From assembly GCA_028351715.1 (NCBI GenBank), contig JAOMKM010000003.1, positions 1 through 64,000 of the forward strand: a DNA stretch of 64,000 bases, written 5' to 3'. Position 1 is the first letter of the stretch. Every line of letters starts with the position of its first letter. The translations under genes and the position numbers were made by a program. Source of the DNA: Methylophilaceae bacterium (GTDB lineage Bacteria; Pseudomonadota; Gammaproteobacteria; Burkholderiales; Methylophilaceae). Of this stretch, positions 37,676 to 47,035 are shown piece after piece. Under the pieces are notes generated by a model, which saw only the letters and a list, made by a program, of their open reading frames with translations, was not told where the DNA came from and ran no database searches.

Positions 37676-38875
37676 ATGACCAGTAATTTTCTTAACGTTA
37701 TTAAAAAAAAGGTAGGGGCCTACTTTAACCCTTCAAGAATTGATCACGACTTAATCAGTCCATTTGCAATCGAAATAATTGAAACATTTATAAATAATAA
37801 ATTTGATGCCTTTATTGTGGGAGGTGCAATTAGAGATATTTTAATTGGACAAAAGCCAAAAGATTTTGATATAGCAACAAATGCTACCCCCGAACAAGTT
37901 TGTTCAATTTTTAAAAAATCAAGAATTATTGGGCGTAGATTTCAAATTGTGCATGTCATTAGACATTTTGAAATAATAGAAGTATCTACGTTTAGATCGC
38001 CACCTCAAAATAAAATTAAAATGAAGAATGGAGTTTTTAAGGACAACGAATTTGGTTCTATAAAAGAAGATGCAGCTAGAAGAGACTTCACCTGCAATGC
38101 CTTATATTATGATCCAGTAAGAAAAAAATTAATTGATTTCTATGGTGGAATCAAGGACATTCAAAAAAAACAGCTTAATCTAATTGGGGATCCAAAAATT
38201 CGATTTGATGAGGATCCGATAAGAATTCTAAGGGCTATTCGGTTTTCAGCAAAGTTAGGCATGCCCTTAAATAGATCATTAACTGATCATATTAATCAAT
38301 CACTATCACTCCTAGATAAAGTTCCCTACTCCAGACTATTCGATGAGATTATGAAATTATTTTTAACTGGGCATGGAGTTAAGAGTATGACTCTATTCAA
38401 GAAATTTTTATTAGCTCATAAATATTTTCCAGCTCTGCTTAATACAGACTCATATGAATTTATTAACCAAGGACTTGTTAATACTGACTATAGAATATTA
38501 AATAATAAATCTATTAATCCAGGCTTTCTTCTAGCAGTTTTTCTATGGCCAGACGTTAAATTAGTATGGAACAAAAAAGCCAAAAATATTCACCCTTCAA
38601 CAGCACTAAATGAGGCAATTGATAATATTCTTATCAAGCAATCAAGAATATTTCCAATTCAAAAAAGATTTGCTATTACTATGTCTGAAATATGGCGACT
38701 TCAACCCCGCTTTGAAAATTTAAGTGCAAAAAGGGTATACCGTCTATCTAAACATCCTAGATTTAGGGCGGCATATGACTTTTTATTACTTAGAAACTTA
38801 AATGATAAAGCACTTAAAAATACAGCTTCTTGGTGGATAAATTTTGTAGAAGCAGATCAGAATAAAAAAAATTAA
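37676..38875 (+). CDS. pcnB: Poly(A) polymerase PcnB
   Basis: PcnB adds poly(A) tails that promote RNA decay. The 399-residue class II nucleotidyltransferase has FIVGGAIRDILIGQKPKDFD (about 46-65) with the catalytic acidic pair, then RRDFTCNALYYD (about 134-145) and RILRAIRFSAKLGM. The poly(A)-specific Arg-rich elements and the pcnB-folK order support this over a CCA-adding enzyme; the encoded CCA ends of all three tRNAs are consistent with that. Confidence 0.92.
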   Translation: MTSNFLNVIKKKVGAYFNPSRIDHDLISPFAIEIIETFINNKFDAFIVGGAIRDILIGQKPKDFDIATNATPEQVCSIFKKSRIIGRRFQIVHVIRHFEIIEVSTFRSPPQNKIKMKNGVFKDNEFGSIKEDAARRDFTCNALYYDPVRKKLIDFYGGIKDIQKKQLNLIGDPKIRFDEDPIRILRAIRFSAKLGMPLNRSLTDHINQSLSLLDKVPYSRLFDEIMKLFLTGHGVKSMTLFKKFLLAHKYFPALLNTDSYEFINQGLVNTDYRILNNKSINPGFLLAVFLWPDVKLVWNKKAKNIHPSTALNEAIDNILIKQSRIFPIQKRFAITMSEIWRLQPRFENLSAKRVYRLSKHPRFRAAYDFLLLRNLNDKALKNTASWWINFVEADQNKKN

Positions 38876-38879
38876 TTAC

Positions 38880-39383
38880 ATGAACATAAGTTTAAAGAAA
38901 ATGCATAATATATTTATTGGTTTAGGAAGTAATTTGGATAATCCTCAACAAAAAATTAAGGATGCTATCGATTTAATTGAAGGAATAGATGATATCAATA
39001 TTATAGCTACCTCAAGCTTATACGAAACCCCCCCCGTAGGGTTTTTAGATCAACCAAACTTTATTAATGCTGTCATACAAATTTCTTCGTCAATAAATTA
39101 TAATAGTCTACTTATTAAGTTACTTGATATTGAACTTAAATTTGGAAGGATTAGAAAAAAAAAGAATGGTCCAAGAACATTAGACCTTGATATCTTGTTG
39201 TTTGATGATTTAATATTGAAGAGTGAATCATTAATTATTCCTCACCCAAGAATGCATGAGAGGTTATTTGTGTTAATACCACTTTTAGAAATTTCACCTG
39301 CAATTAAAATACCTAAATATGGTTCTGCTAGTGAACTTATATCTAGACTAACAATGCAAAATATTAAAAAGGTAGAAGCTTGA
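38880..39383 (+). CDS. folK: 2-amino-4-hydroxy-6-hydroxymethyldihydropteridine pyrophosphokinase
   Basis: FolK transfers pyrophosphate from ATP to the pterin in folate synthesis. The 167-residue protein shows FIGLGSNLDNPQQKI (about 12-26), LYETPPVGFLDQPNFINA (about 47-64) and GPRTLDLDILLFDD (about 95-108). An internal ATG at codon 8 could be the true start. The stop overlaps the TTG start of the following kinase gene (TTGA). Confidence 0.95.
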   Translation: MNISLKKMHNIFIGLGSNLDNPQQKIKDAIDLIEGIDDINIIATSSLYETPPVGFLDQPNFINAVIQISSSINYNSLLIKLLDIELKFGRIRKKKNGPRTLDLDILLFDDLILKSESLIIPHPRMHERLFVLIPLLEISPAIKIPKYGSASELISRLTMQNIKKVEA

Positions 39384-40027
39384 GTATTTTTAATAAATAT
39401 CCATATATTGTTGTTGAAGGCCCAATTGGCTCAGGGAAGTCCACCCTGGCAAAACTTATAGCAAATCAATTTAATGCTCATATGTTCTCTGAAAAAGCCG
39501 AACGAAATCCTTTTTTACCCAAATTCTATGAGGATATGAAACATTACGCACTTCCTACGCAACTTTTTTTTCTTTTTCAACGTGCTAACCAGATTAATGA
39601 ATTAAAACAAAAAGATTTTTTCAGAAGTGGTGTAATTTCAGACTTCTTTTTACAAAAAGATCCTATCTTTGCAAAGTTAAATCTTGATAATGATGAATAT
39701 AAACTTTACCATCAGATCTATCAGCACTTAGAGCTTAAGGTTCCTGTCCCAGATTTAGTAATTTATCTTCAAACACCTGTTGATTTATTGAGATATCGCG
39801 TTGAAAAAAGAAACATTAAATATGAACAAAAAATTACAACCGAATACCTAGAGCGGATTGCAGAGTCATACAGTAATTACTTTCATAATAATCATCACTC
39901 GAACGTGTTAATTGTTAATAATCAAGATCTTGATATTTTAGAAGATAAGTCAGCATTAAACATGTTGATTGAAAGAATAGAACAAATCTCAAGTATCAGG
40001 GAATATTTTAATCCAAGATTGCTATGA
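39380..40027 (+). CDS. Deoxynucleoside kinase family protein
   Basis: A 215-residue P-loop kinase of the deoxynucleoside kinase family: YIVVEGPIGSGKSTLAKLI (about 9-27), the ERNPFLPKFYED segment and a DLVIYLQTPVDLLRYRVEKR block (about 125-144). In Betaproteobacteria this gene regularly lies between folK and panB, as here. It probably salvages deoxynucleosides, but the specificity is unknown. The start is TTG overlapping the folK stop, and the stop overlaps panB by ATGA. Confidence 0.9.
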   Translation: MSIFNKYPYIVVEGPIGSGKSTLAKLIANQFNAHMFSEKAERNPFLPKFYEDMKHYALPTQLFFLFQRANQINELKQKDFFRSGVISDFFLQKDPIFAKLNLDNDEYKLYHQIYQHLELKVPVPDLVIYLQTPVDLLRYRVEKRNIKYEQKITTEYLERIAESYSNYFHNNHHSNVLIVNNQDLDILEDKSALNMLIERIEQISSIREYFNPRLL

Positions 40028-40758
40028 ATAGAATAAATACGTTATTAATTAAGAAGAATATCTCCATAATTACATGTTATGACGCTACATTTTCAAACCT
40101 ATTGGAACAGTGTAAATGTGATGCAGTGCTAGTTGGAGATTCCTTAGGTATTGTTATCAAGGGAGACAAAAATACTAGAAAAGTAGGTATGAATGAAATG
40201 ATTTACCATACTCAGGCAGTAAGACAAGGTTCGGCGTCTCTCCCAATAATTTCAGATATGCCTCTATTAGCATTAGAATCAAAAAATGATGCCCTGATAA
40301 ATGCAAAAGCTTTAATTAATGCAGGTGCAGATATGATAAAAATAGAGGGTGGTAGCTCTGCTTTACCTCTAATTAAATTTTTATCTAGAAATAATATAAG
40401 GGTTTGTGCGCATATTGGGTATATTCCCCAATCAATGAATGCGCCATTAACTAAATCAGACCCAAAAAAAAACTTAGAGATAGCATTGAATCTACAAGAG
40501 AATGGGGCTCAGATGATCGTACTTTCAATGATGGGAAGTGATTCAGATAAATTAATAACAGAAAATTTAACTATTCCAACTATTGCTTTTAGATCATCAA
40601 ATTTGTGTAGGGGTAATGTTGAAATTATTTATGATCTAATTGGCGTTACTTCAAAATTTTTAAAAGTTAAAAAAAATAGGTCAGACAATAAACCTAAGTC
40701 TTGTATATCTGCAATTCTAAAATTTATTGAAGCCACTAATAAAAATACTAATGATTAA
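40024..40758 (+). CDS. panB: Divergent 3-methyl-2-oxobutanoate hydroxymethyltransferase (PanB)
   Basis: PanB makes ketopantoate from ketoisovalerate and methylene-THF. The 244-residue protein keeps the metal ligands (VGDSLG with Asp39, SDMP with Asp78, KIEGG with Glu108) and CAHIGYIPQS. It has lost the usual catalytic Glu after the VL strand (VLSMM; Ser168 in place of Glu), the GGYKVQGR-type loop, and the GIGAG-x-x-CDGQ motif (here IAFRSSNLCRGNV). It is about 20 residues shorter than usual. Its place between the kinase and panC makes the homology certain, but activity is doubtful. Confidence 0.85.
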   Translation: MNRINTLLIKKNISIITCYDATFSNLLEQCKCDAVLVGDSLGIVIKGDKNTRKVGMNEMIYHTQAVRQGSASLPIISDMPLLALESKNDALINAKALINAGADMIKIEGGSSALPLIKFLSRNNIRVCAHIGYIPQSMNAPLTKSDPKKNLEIALNLQENGAQMIVLSMMGSDSDKLITENLTIPTIAFRSSNLCRGNVEIIYDLIGVTSKFLKVKKNRSDNKPKSCISAILKFIEATNKNTND

Positions 40759-41596
40759 AGTAGACAGTATTAAAGATATCCGTAAATTGCTTGTCAATGA
40801 AAAAAATATTGCATTTGTTCCGACTATGGGAAATCTCCACGAGGGCCACTTAAGTCTCGTCGATATAGCCTCATCAGCTTCTAAAGCTGTTGTAGTCTCT
40901 ATCTTTATTAATCCTACTCAGTTTTCATCAAGCAAGGATTTAAAGGACTACCCTAAAACTCCTGATAAAGATATTAAGTTACTTAAAAAGTATAAAAATT
41001 TAATTATTTTTATGCCGAGTATAGAAGAGATTTATCCTGAAAATACAAACAAGAAATACGAGCTTCCTCCAATTGCAAATGAACTCTGTGGAAGAACTAG
41101 ACCAGGACATTTTAATGGAGTCATCACTATTATCGATAAATTATTTAGTCTAGTTAATCCACAAATAGTTATTTTCGGTAAAAAGGACTACCAACAACTT
41201 TTAATAGTTAAAATGTTTACTAAGAAAAATTATCCAAAAATAAAGGTTATCGGAGGGGCCACGATAAGAGATAAGAATGGGCTAGCGCTTAGTTCACGTA
41301 ACAACTTATACGAAGAAAAACAATTAATTAATGCATCAAACCTCTATAAAGAATTACAAAATATTGTTAATCAAATAAAATCTAGTCATAATAATAATAA
41401 TAGTAATATAATTGATAGAAGTACAAGGAAACTAGAAAGTCTAGGTTGGGAAATTGAATACATTGAAATAAGGAAAGCTTCTGATCTAAGTGAACCATTA
41501 TCTAAAGATAGTCTGCTTGTAATTCTAGGTGCTGGAAAGTTTAAAGATATTCGATTAATTGATAGCATAGAGTTTTGCATAGGCCAGCCTAACTGA
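40751..41596 (+). CDS. panC: Pantothenate synthetase PanC
   Basis: PanC condenses pantoate with beta-alanine using ATP. The 281-residue protein has VPTMGNLHEGHLSLV (about 25-39) with the HxGH nucleotide motif, FINPTQF (about 60-66), FGKKDYQQL (about 146-154) and SSRNNLY (about 184-190), all intact. A TTG 24 bases upstream is in frame, but the ATG overlapping the panB stop is the likely start. In contrast to its neighbour PanB, the active site is complete. Confidence 0.94.
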   Translation: MIKVDSIKDIRKLLVNEKNIAFVPTMGNLHEGHLSLVDIASSASKAVVVSIFINPTQFSSSKDLKDYPKTPDKDIKLLKKYKNLIIFMPSIEEIYPENTNKKYELPPIANELCGRTRPGHFNGVITIIDKLFSLVNPQIVIFGKKDYQQLLIVKMFTKKNYPKIKVIGGATIRDKNGLALSSRNNLYEEKQLINASNLYKELQNIVNQIKSSHNNNNSNIIDRSTRKLESLGWEIEYIEIRKASDLSEPLSKDSLLVILGAGKFKDIRLIDSIEFCIGQPN

Positions 41597-41633
41597 CTAT
41601 AATGATTATCTTTTTTAAAAGAGATTTAAATAT

Positions 41634-42014
41634 ATGCAAAGAGTAATGCTCAAATCCAAACTCCACCGCGTTACTGTTACGCATTCTGAACTAGAATACG
41701 AAGGCTCATGCGCTATTGATATAAAGCTACTTAAAGCTGCAAATATTAATGAATATGAACAAATTGATATTTATAATATTACAAATGGCAAACGCTTCAC
41801 AACTTATGCAATATCTGCAGAAAAAAATTCTGGCATCATTTCTATTAATGGAGCCGCCGCTCACAAGGCAAACCCTGGTGACATTTTGATTATTGCTACT
41901 TATGGAAATTACAACGAACAAGAATTATTAAAATATGAGCCGCTACTTGTCTACGTAAATAATAAAAATGAGATTACAATCAGCAAACATTCTATTGCAA
42001 TACAAGCAGCTTAA
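41634..42014 (+). CDS. panD: Aspartate 1-decarboxylase PanD
   Basis: PanD makes beta-alanine for pantothenate and is processed to a pyruvoyl enzyme. The 126-residue proenzyme has [20 protein letters not shown] (about 6-25) with self-cleavage between Gly24 and Ser25, and [16 protein letters not shown] (about 72-87). It follows panC by 37 bases and precedes rsfS by nine. Confidence 0.95.
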   Translation: MQRVMLKSKLHRVTVTHSELEYEGSCAIDIKLLKAANINEYEQIDIYNITNGKRFTTYAISAEKNSGIISINGAAAHKANPGDILIIATYGNYNEQELLKYEPLLVYVNNKNEITISKHSIAIQAA

Positions 42015-42023
42015 ACTTTACCT

Positions 42024-42350
42024 TTGGCCTCAGTTAAAAATATACAAAAAATAATTATCCTAGCACTGGAAGATATTAAAGCCTTTGATATTATATCAAT
42101 TGATGTTAAAAAACTTACATCAGTCGCAGATTTCATGATAATTGCTAGCGCTAGCTCATCGAGACAAACTAAAGCACTTGCAAGGAACGTAGTAGAAAAA
42201 ATAAAAGAAATTGGTATCGAGGTGATTGGTATTGAAGGTGATCAAGAGGGAGACTGGGTACTAGTAGACGTAGGTGATATTATTGTACATATTATGACAC
42301 CCCCCACGCGCGCATATTATAATTTAGAAGAATTATGGTCAGGAAGTTAG
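42024..42350 (+). CDS. rsfS: Ribosomal silencing factor RsfS
   Basis: RsfS binds L14 and blocks 30S-50S joining when nutrients run short. The 108-residue protein starts with TTG and shows the family core VADFMIIASASSSRQTKALA (about 31-50), EGDQEGDWVLVDVGDIIVH (about 72-90) and the C-terminal YYNLEELWS. It lies directly before rlmH, its usual partner. Confidence 0.95.
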   Translation: MASVKNIQKIIILALEDIKAFDIISIDVKKLTSVADFMIIASASSSRQTKALARNVVEKIKEIGIEVIGIEGDQEGDWVLVDVGDIIVHIMTPPTRAYYNLEELWSGS

Positions 42351-42363
42351 GCATTTAATCCAC

Positions 42364-42825
42364 ATGAAAATAAAAATAGTATCCATAGGAAATAAACCGC
42401 CCAAATGGATATCACAATCATTGATAGATTACACATCAAGAATGAAGCATCATTGCTCATTGGAGTGGGTTGAAATAAAGTCTGAAACAAAATTTGATTC
42501 TATCGTACAAAAAAAGAAACAAGAGGCTAATAAAATACTCCATCATACTAAAAACACTTACTTAATTACACTCGATGAAGATGGGCATCATTATTCATCC
42601 AAAGAATTTTCAAAAAAAATGTCAAGCTGGATAGAAAATTTTTCGTCAATTACATTTGTTATTGGTGGTGCAGATGGCCTTGATTTATCTTTAATTAACT
42701 CGTCCTCGGCCAATTTAAGTCTATCTAAAATGACTCTCCCCCATCACCTAGTCAAGATTTTTCTTGCTGAGCAAATTTATCGGTCTCTCTCAATATTAAA
42801 TAACCACCCATACCATCGTGAATAA
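42364..42825 (+). CDS. rlmH: 23S rRNA pseudouridine-1915 N3-methyltransferase RlmH
   Basis: RlmH is the SPOUT methyltransferase acting on pseudouridine 1915 of 23S rRNA. The 153-residue length is standard. It has YLITLDEDG (about 65-73), FVIGGADGLD (about 98-107) and the C-terminal knot HHLVKIFLAEQIYRSLSI and NHPYHRE. It overlaps the photolyase GTG start by eight bases. Confidence 0.96.
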   Translation: MKIKIVSIGNKPPKWISQSLIDYTSRMKHHCSLEWVEIKSETKFDSIVQKKKQEANKILHHTKNTYLITLDEDGHHYSSKEFSKKMSSWIENFSSITFVIGGADGLDLSLINSSSANLSLSKMTLPHHLVKIFLAEQIYRSLSILNNHPYHRE

Positions 42826-44233
42826 ATTTGAAAAAAGTTTGTTTTGGCTAAGACGGGATCTTCGGTTATACGATAATGCTGCTCTTTACAATGCCCTAAA
42901 GGAATCTAACTCTGTTCACTGTGCATTTATTTTTGATTCAAATATATTAGATGCACTTAATGATAAACAAGATCGGCGAGTTGAATTTATTTGGGAATCA
43001 TTATTACAAATTAAAAAACAATTAAATAAATTTGGTTCAGATTTAATTGTTGAGTATGGAGATCCCAATATAATAATTCCACAGCTTGTAAAAAAATATC
43101 AATGTGATGCTATATATATGAATAAAGATTACGAAGCCTATGCAAATAAAAGAGATACTGAAATACTTAAAAAATTAAAAATTAAAGGCTTTCAGTATAA
43201 AGACCAAGTACTTTACGAGGAAAATGAAATTTTAACGCAATCAGGAACCCCTTATACTGTTTTTACGCCATATAAAAATAACCATCTTAAGAGAATTTTC
43301 TTTGAAGGAATTACTCAATTTGATTGTGAATCACTAAGTTCAAATTATGCAAAAATTGATCCAGTAGCAATGCTAAGTCTGGATGAAATGGGTTTTAAAA
43401 TATCTAATTTAAAATATTTAGCAATTCCTGTAGGCGAGGCTGGTGGAAAATTATTAATTGAAGACTTTAAAAAAAGAATTCATGACTACAAACTTAAAAG
43501 AGATTTTCCTTTTACAAAAGGTGTTTCTTACCTATCAGTCCATAATAGATTTGGTACAGTTTCCATCAGACAATTGGCGAAGATTGCATTAGAACAACCA
43601 TCAGAAGGTGCTTCTACTTGGCTAAGTGAGCTAATATGGAGGGACTTTTACTTCCAAATTTTATTTAATTTTCCATATATAAATGAAGGGCAGGCATTCA
43701 AAGCACAATTTAATAACCTTAAATTTGAAAATAATCCCGACTATTTTATGGCATGGAAAGAAGGAAGGACTGGCTACCCAATAATTGATGCAGCAATGCG
43801 TCAACTAAACCAAACTGGATTTATGCATAATAGATTAAGAATGGTAGCAGCCTCATTTCTAGTAAAAGACTTATTAATTGATTGGAGGTGGGGAGAGAAT
43901 TATTTTGCAAATAAATTAATTGATTTTGATTTTTCCGCTAATAATGGCGGTTGGCAATGGGCAGCATCAACTGGTTGTGATGCCCAACCATGGTTTCGAA
44001 TATTTAACCCTATTCTACAATCTAAAAAATTTGACTCAGAGGGTCGCTTTATTAAGAAGTATGTTCCAGAACTTGATGTATTAACCAAAAATGAAATTCA
44101 CGAGCCATGGGACAAGCGTAAAAGGGACTTAATTAACGTTAAAATTAATTTAGGGGTAGATTATCCAATGCCAATTGTTGATCATTCTGAACAAAGATTA
44201 AAAGCTTTAGCTATTTATTCAACGAAGAAATAA
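42818..44233 (+). CDS. phrB: Deoxyribodipyrimidine photolyase
   Basis: A light-dependent repair enzyme that splits cyclobutane pyrimidine dimers using FADH-. The 471-residue protein starts with GTG and has the N-terminal antenna domain (LFWLRRDLRLYDN, about 8-20) and the FAD domain (ELIWRDFYFQIL, about 270-281; NGGWQWAASTGCDAQPWFRI, about 376-395, with the Trp residues of the electron path). It follows rlmH with an overlap and fits a sunlit surface-water lifestyle. A CPD photolyase is more likely than a cryptochrome. Confidence 0.93.
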   Translation: MNKFEKSLFWLRRDLRLYDNAALYNALKESNSVHCAFIFDSNILDALNDKQDRRVEFIWESLLQIKKQLNKFGSDLIVEYGDPNIIIPQLVKKYQCDAIYMNKDYEAYANKRDTEILKKLKIKGFQYKDQVLYEENEILTQSGTPYTVFTPYKNNHLKRIFFEGITQFDCESLSSNYAKIDPVAMLSLDEMGFKISNLKYLAIPVGEAGGKLLIEDFKKRIHDYKLKRDFPFTKGVSYLSVHNRFGTVSIRQLAKIALEQPSEGASTWLSELIWRDFYFQILFNFPYINEGQAFKAQFNNLKFENNPDYFMAWKEGRTGYPIIDAAMRQLNQTGFMHNRLRMVAASFLVKDLLIDWRWGENYFANKLIDFDFSANNGGWQWAASTGCDAQPWFRIFNPILQSKKFDSEGRFIKKYVPELDVLTKNEIHEPWDKRKRDLINVKINLGVDYPMPIVDHSEQRLKALAIYSTKK

Positions 44234-44326
44234 TGTTGCATAAAAACAACAAAATGCAGTAAGTGGAGCTCAAGTTTTTATTACTTATAGACTTAAATAC
44301 GACACTCAGGGATAATAATACAATAT

Positions 44327-45118
44327 ATGAAAAAAATTATACGATACATACTTATATTAGCTTTCTTTATTCCAGCTTTAGGCTTTACTTCAGAAGATAA
44401 TGATCCTCTTGAAAGTATGAACCGTGCAATCTACGGCTTCAATGAGACAGTTGATGTGACAATTATTAAACCAGTAGCAAAAGGTTACAAGGCTGTTATG
44501 CCTAATTTTGCTGTCAAAGGTGTGAATAATTTCTACAACAATCTTCGTGATGTCATTACTGTAGTCAATGATTTACTCCAATTAAAAATAGAACATGCCG
44601 TATATGATTCAGGCCGAGTTATATTGAATTCTACTGTAGGTATTTTGGGTTTTATTGATGTTCACAGTATGTATGGTGGTGATCGAAGAAAAGAAGATTT
44701 CGGGCAAACTCTAGGTCATTATGGGATTGGTCACGGGGCATATTTAGTTATACCTTTTTTAGGGCCATCGTCTCTTAGAGATGGGGTTGGTCTAGCTACC
44801 GATACAGTTTTGTTTGACCCAATTGGGTATGTTAAGGATGTACGAACTCGGAACCAACTAAGAATCGTTCAGTTTGTAGATAAACGTGCAGAATTACTTC
44901 ACACAACAGATATTCTAGGAAGCGCTTCATTGGATCCATACGCCTTTCAAAGAGATGCATACATGCAATACAGACAAGCATTGGTGAATGATAAATCTAC
45001 TAGCGAAATTAATTACGAGGACTCAGAGAACGCTAGTTTTGAACCTTATATTGAGGAAACATTAAGTAATAAGGCTTCAGACAAAAATAATAACGATAAG
45101 GTTGTTTTGGTAAACTAA
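44327..45118 (+). CDS. mlaA: MlaA (VacJ) family protein lacking a lipobox
   Basis: MlaA forms the outer-membrane channel that removes misplaced phospholipids and passes them to MlaC. The 263-residue protein has DPLESMNRAIYGFNETVD (about 26-43), RVILNSTVGILGFIDV (about 99-114) and DFGQTLGHYGIGHGAYLVIP (about 125-144). Its signal peptide ends PALGFTSED where relatives have a lipobox Cys; no Cys is present near this site, so it may not be lipidated. A C-terminal acidic tail follows the conserved domain. No other mla gene is nearby. Confidence 0.93.
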   Translation: MKKIIRYILILAFFIPALGFTSEDNDPLESMNRAIYGFNETVDVTIIKPVAKGYKAVMPNFAVKGVNNFYNNLRDVITVVNDLLQLKIEHAVYDSGRVILNSTVGILGFIDVHSMYGGDRRKEDFGQTLGHYGIGHGAYLVIPFLGPSSLRDGVGLATDTVLFDPIGYVKDVRTRNQLRIVQFVDKRAELLHTTDILGSASLDPYAFQRDAYMQYRQALVNDKSTSEINYEDSENASFEPYIEETLSNKASDKNNNDKVVLVN

Positions 45119-45126
45119 TTTTTTAA

Positions 45127-46470
45127 CTAATTATTCGAAGCAATCATCATTTCATCTATTAAAATAGACCCAGTATATTTAGAGCTATTTTTATAAGTAT
45201 CATCTCCAATAGCTACCACACTATTAAGCATTGACTTTAAATTTCCTGCGATCGTTATCTCTTCAACTGCATGTTTTATTTCTCCTGCTTCAACCCAGAG
45301 ACCTGCGGCCCCTCGAGAGTAGTCTCCTGTTACCATATTGATTCCATGACCAAGAAGTTCTGTGACAAATAGTCCCGTTCCCATATTATCAATTAAACTC
45401 TCTAAGTTACCGCCAAAGGGATGAACAATTAGATTATGTGCACCTCCAGCATTTCCAGTAGTTTGCATACTTAACCTTCTAGCAGAATAAGTTGATAAAA
45501 AATAGCCATTTAACACACCCTTATCAACCAGAATTCTAGGTTCAACTTTAACTCCTTCATCATCAAAATAAGTGCTTGCATTACCTTTAAGTAAAAATGG
45601 ATCTTCTGAAATTGTAAGTGCTTCAGAAGCAATCTTTAAGCCAATAGATCCCATCAAAAATGATGTTTCACGGTACAAATTTCCTCCAGATATAGCGGAT
45701 ACCAAGCTAGAAATAAATGATGTTGCAATTGGAGCTTCGAAAATAACTGGGTACTTGCCGGTTTTAATAGGCTTAGAATTAAGTCTTTTTAGAACACGTT
45801 GAGCAACCTCATGACCAATTAATGTTGCATCCATAAGATCGTCAAAAGATCTAACAGAACTATAAGCACTATCTCTTTGCATTCCTTGATTTTCTTTTGC
45901 AACAACAGAGCATCCTAATGAAAATCTTGACGAAGGAAAGCCACCCAAGAAACCAGATGAGTTTGCATAAACAAACATAGATTCTGAGCTGCTCATCTGA
46001 GCACCTTCAGAATTTTCTATCCTCCCATCAAATGAAAGAGCAGCATCTTCACAAATTAATGCTTTTTCTATCATTATTGATTCATCCCCCTGCCATCGAT
46101 GAAATAAATCTAAATCCTTGGTATTAGTTGCAAATTGAGATTTCTCTGGTAGGCCATATGCACTATCTTCTGCTGTATATTTTGCAATTTGACATGCAGC
46201 TTTTACACAGTCGACTATTGCATTACTACTAAAATCAGAAGTTGATGCAATACCTCGACGCTGCCCTACATACACAGTTAAAGTTAAGCTTTTGTCATTA
46301 TTAAGTTCTACCGTCTCAAGATTACCAAGTCGAACAGAAACGTTCTTACCAGTTGCAACGCTAATATCTACCTCTGCACTAGTAGCACCGTTACTTTTAG
46401 CAGCTTTAAGAGCCATATTTACAATGTCTGTTAGCTTTGAGTGATTAAAATTTAATATCTGAGTTTGCAT
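45127..46470 (-). CDS. pmbA: Metalloprotease PmbA (TldE)
   Basis: PmbA/TldE pairs with TldD in a peptidase that processes modified peptides and antitoxins; in this heterodimer TldD carries the metal HExxxH site, absent here. The 447-residue protein has the family segments VGQRRGIASTSDFSSNAI (about 71-88) and GHGINMVTGDYSRGAAGLW (about 373-391). It is divergent from the DUF615 gene, the usual betaproteobacterial and gammaproteobacterial neighbour, across 34 bases. Confidence 0.94.
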   Translation of the reverse strand: MQTQILNFNHSKLTDIVNMALKAAKSNGATSAEVDISVATGKNVSVRLGNLETVELNNDKSLTLTVYVGQRRGIASTSDFSSNAIVDCVKAACQIAKYTAEDSAYGLPEKSQFATNTKDLDLFHRWQGDESIMIEKALICEDAALSFDGRIENSEGAQMSSSESMFVYANSSGFLGGFPSSRFSLGCSVVAKENQGMQRDSAYSSVRSFDDLMDATLIGHEVAQRVLKRLNSKPIKTGKYPVIFEAPIATSFISSLVSAISGGNLYRETSFLMGSIGLKIASEALTISEDPFLLKGNASTYFDDEGVKVEPRILVDKGVLNGYFLSTYSARRLSMQTTGNAGGAHNLIVHPFGGNLESLIDNMGTGLFVTELLGHGINMVTGDYSRGAAGLWVEAGEIKHAVEEITIAGNLKSMLNSVVAIGDDTYKNSSKYTGSILIDEMMIASNN

Positions 46471-46504
46471 AAAAATAAACTATTTAAAAATGATATGATA
46501 CCGA

Positions 46505-47035
46505 ATGTTAGACGTAAAGAGGTATTTAAACACAAAGATGGATTCACCTGAAATTAATATCATTAGTAAGACTGAATTAAAAAAAGACTCAAAAAAAATT
46601 CAAGCACTTGGTCGATCTATTGCAGAGTTAAGCACTGATGAGATTAAAAAATTTAACTTTCCCGCTAATATTCAGCAAGCTATAAAAGAGTTTAAGGCCA
46701 TCAAATCTAATTCTGCAAAAAACAGGCAGACACAATACTTAGGTAAACTTTTACGTGCAATTGATTTGACTGAAGCATATATTGTGATGGAGCAATTAAG
46801 AACAAACTCTCAAAAAGGGATACAGCTAGATCATTATGTTGAAAAATGGCGTGATAAACTTATTAGCGACAAGGAAGCAATCACTGAATTTATATCGTTA
46901 TACCCGTCTTCTGAAAATCAAACCATTAGACAGCTTATTCAAAATAGCATAAAAGAGAAAGCTTCAAATAAAACACCTAAATCTTACAGGCAGCTTTTTC
47001 AAGTTATTAAACTTATTATTAACAATTTACAATGA
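46505..47035 (+). CDS. yjgA: Ribosome-associated protein DarP (DUF615, YjgA)
   Basis: DarP helps late maturation of the 50S subunit. The 176-residue protein has KTELKKDSKKIQALGRSIAE (about 22-41), RQTQYLGKLLRAID (about 74-87) and a C-terminal SYRQLFQVIK. ATG at 46505 is taken as start; ATG at 46538 is a shorter alternative. It is divergent from pmbA and its 3' end overlaps the convergent PDZ gene by nine bases. Confidence 0.92.
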   Translation: MLDVKRYLNTKMDSPEINIISKTELKKDSKKIQALGRSIAELSTDEIKKFNFPANIQQAIKEFKAIKSNSAKNRQTQYLGKLLRAIDLTEAYIVMEQLRTNSQKGIQLDHYVEKWRDKLISDKEAITEFISLYPSSENQTIRQLIQNSIKEKASNKTPKSYRQLFQVIKLIINNLQ

